Part shown: piece by piece, positions 13,465-14,171 of the stretch | How positions within the stretch are numbered: position 1 is the stretch's first letter | Layout: every line of letters starts with the position of its first letter | Source: Clostridiaceae bacterium UBA6085 | GTDB lineage: Bacteria; Bacillota; Clostridia; Clostridiales; Clostridiaceae | Direction: 5' to 3' | Length of the DNA: 14,171 nt | Assembly: GCA_002428605.1 (NCBI GenBank) | Contig: DIXH01000050.1 | Span: 1 to 14,171, forward strand | Program-made: the position numbers and the translations under genes | The notes under the pieces: model-generated | Databases searched by the model: none | Seen by the model: only the letters and a program-made list of their open reading frames with translations | Told to the model about the DNA's origin: nothing

Positions 13465-14154
13465 TTAGCCTGTAATCCAGGCATCAAATCCTGCTGACTT
13501 AAGCCTTAAGGCAAGTGCTTCCGCGTTCTTAAGATCTGAATACGCTCCAGATTGAACCTTATAGAGCCTGATATTTTGATCCGGTCGCTCTTTTGACTTG
13601 ATTCCAAGAGCTGCGGCCAGGGCTTTTGAGCATGCTTCTGCGATACGTCTCGTATTGGAGGTCATCCATTCCGCAGTTTTTGGATTGTCATGGAAATTGA
13701 CCTCAAGAAGCACAGGAACAAGCTTTGAAGCATAGGGATTCCTGATCTCAGCGAGCCCGTAACCTCCGAACGGTTCCATGCCGTTCACAACGGGCTGAGC
13801 CCTATTCGAGGGGATAGGACAGGACATATCAAGCTCCCTGACCATTGCTTCAGCGACTTCCCTTGATATACTGCTGCCGGGGTGATAAAACGCTACAGTT
13901 CCGGATGCCCTTCCTCCGCCTCCCGCATTTGAGTGAAGGGCCAGGTAAAGCCTGCAGCCTGCCCTCGATGCTTCAGCGCTTCTTCCTCCGGGATTAATGG
14001 AAAGTCCCGTGTCCGCAATTAATACCTCACAATCATATCCCTTCAGCACCTCTCTCACTTCTAAGGCGAGCTTCTCCATTTCCGTCTTTTCATTGGTTTT
14101 TACCCCTGAATAAAGGTTCGATGCCTGGTTGCTTGGTGACAGATAGATCTTCAT
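13465..14154 (-). CDS. N-acetylmuramoyl-L-alanine amidase (Amidase_3) with partial SPOR tail
   Basis: The 229-residue protein would cut the amide bond between N-acetylmuramic acid and the stem peptide of peptidoglycan. It opens MKIYLSPSNQ, common to clostridial Amidase_3 proteins. Candidate zinc ligands are an acidic pair in NEKTEMEKL (E25/E27) and H74 in LALHSNAGGGG, and the catalytic Glu is E151 in LLEVNFHDN. The first zinc histidine of the family (QEHN or similar) is replaced by QASN. Residues 196-229 (LYKVQSGAYSDLKNAEALA and on) match about the first half of a SPOR domain, then the protein ends. No signal peptide is seen, so it may act in the mother cell, by non-classical release, or as an endolysin-like enzyme. 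GGGAGGGG lies just before the ATG. No phage genes surround it. Confidence 0.88.
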   Translation of the reverse strand: MKIYLSPSNQASNLYSGVKTNEKTEMEKLALEVREVLKGYDCEVLIADTGLSINPGGRSAEASRAGCRLYLALHSNAGGGGRASGTVAFYHPGSSISREVAEAMVRELDMSCPIPSNRAQPVVNGMEPFGGYGLAEIRNPYASKLVPVLLEVNFHDNPKTAEWMTSNTRRIAEACSKALAAALGIKSKERPDQNIRLYKVQSGAYSDLKNAEALALRLKSAGFDAWITG

Positions 14155-14171
14155 ATGACCCCTCCCTTTTT

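Noticed and set aside
1..14171. CRISPR array, tRNA, rRNA, insertion sequence or prophage
   Set aside because: No regularly spaced repeats, cloverleaf, transposase, terminal inverted repeats or phage structural genes were seen; the lone amidase is not enough to call a prophage.

Overview
All sixteen confident protein genes lie on the minus strand, so the window reads from right to left. Purine-rich ribosome sites (GGAGG/GGGAGG), frequent TTG starts, abundant AGG/ATA codons, lipoprotein signal peptides without other Gram-negative hallmarks, and families such as DUF1904, DUF4395 and the clostridial amidase point to a low-to-moderate GC Bacillota, most likely an anaerobic Clostridia-type bacterium. 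Genus cannot be set from the sequence. No tRNA, rRNA, CRISPR, transposase or phage module was seen.

From right to left there are four blocks. (1) 14154-13465: a cell-wall amidase with a partial SPOR tail, ended by a perfect 10-bp hairpin. (2) 13056-7310: a complete oligopeptide ABC importer in classical order oppA-oppB-oppC-oppD-oppF. It is driven by a promoter with perfect TTGACA and TATAAT hexamers, and a terminator-like hairpin sits between the binding-protein gene and the membrane/ATPase genes. A DUF1904 gene (7251-6925) follows and ends in a strong terminator. (3) 6756-3811: four tightly packed genes encoding a molybdopterin-domain lipoprotein, an RseC-like redox membrane protein, an unassigned alpha-helical (toroid-like) protein and a TM1586-type nitroreductase. 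The last two share a TTGA stop/start overlap.

(4) 3705-271 is the most interesting block: five overlapping or nearly touching genes behind their own TATAAT promoter, closed by a 12-bp-stem terminator. They encode a cysteine-rich radical SAM enzyme resembling the archaeal tetraether lipid synthase family (MJ0619/Tes), an isoprenylcysteine-methyltransferase/PEMT-type membrane methyltransferase, a DUF4395 membrane protein with a cysteine cluster, an Lgt-family membrane protein lacking the usual HGG histidine, and a ~100-residue membrane protein. One cytosolic radical SAM enzyme with four membrane proteins, two of them from lipid-handling families, suggests an undescribed membrane-lipid or lipoprotein-anchor modification system. 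That function is inference; the gene content, spacing and motifs are seen directly.
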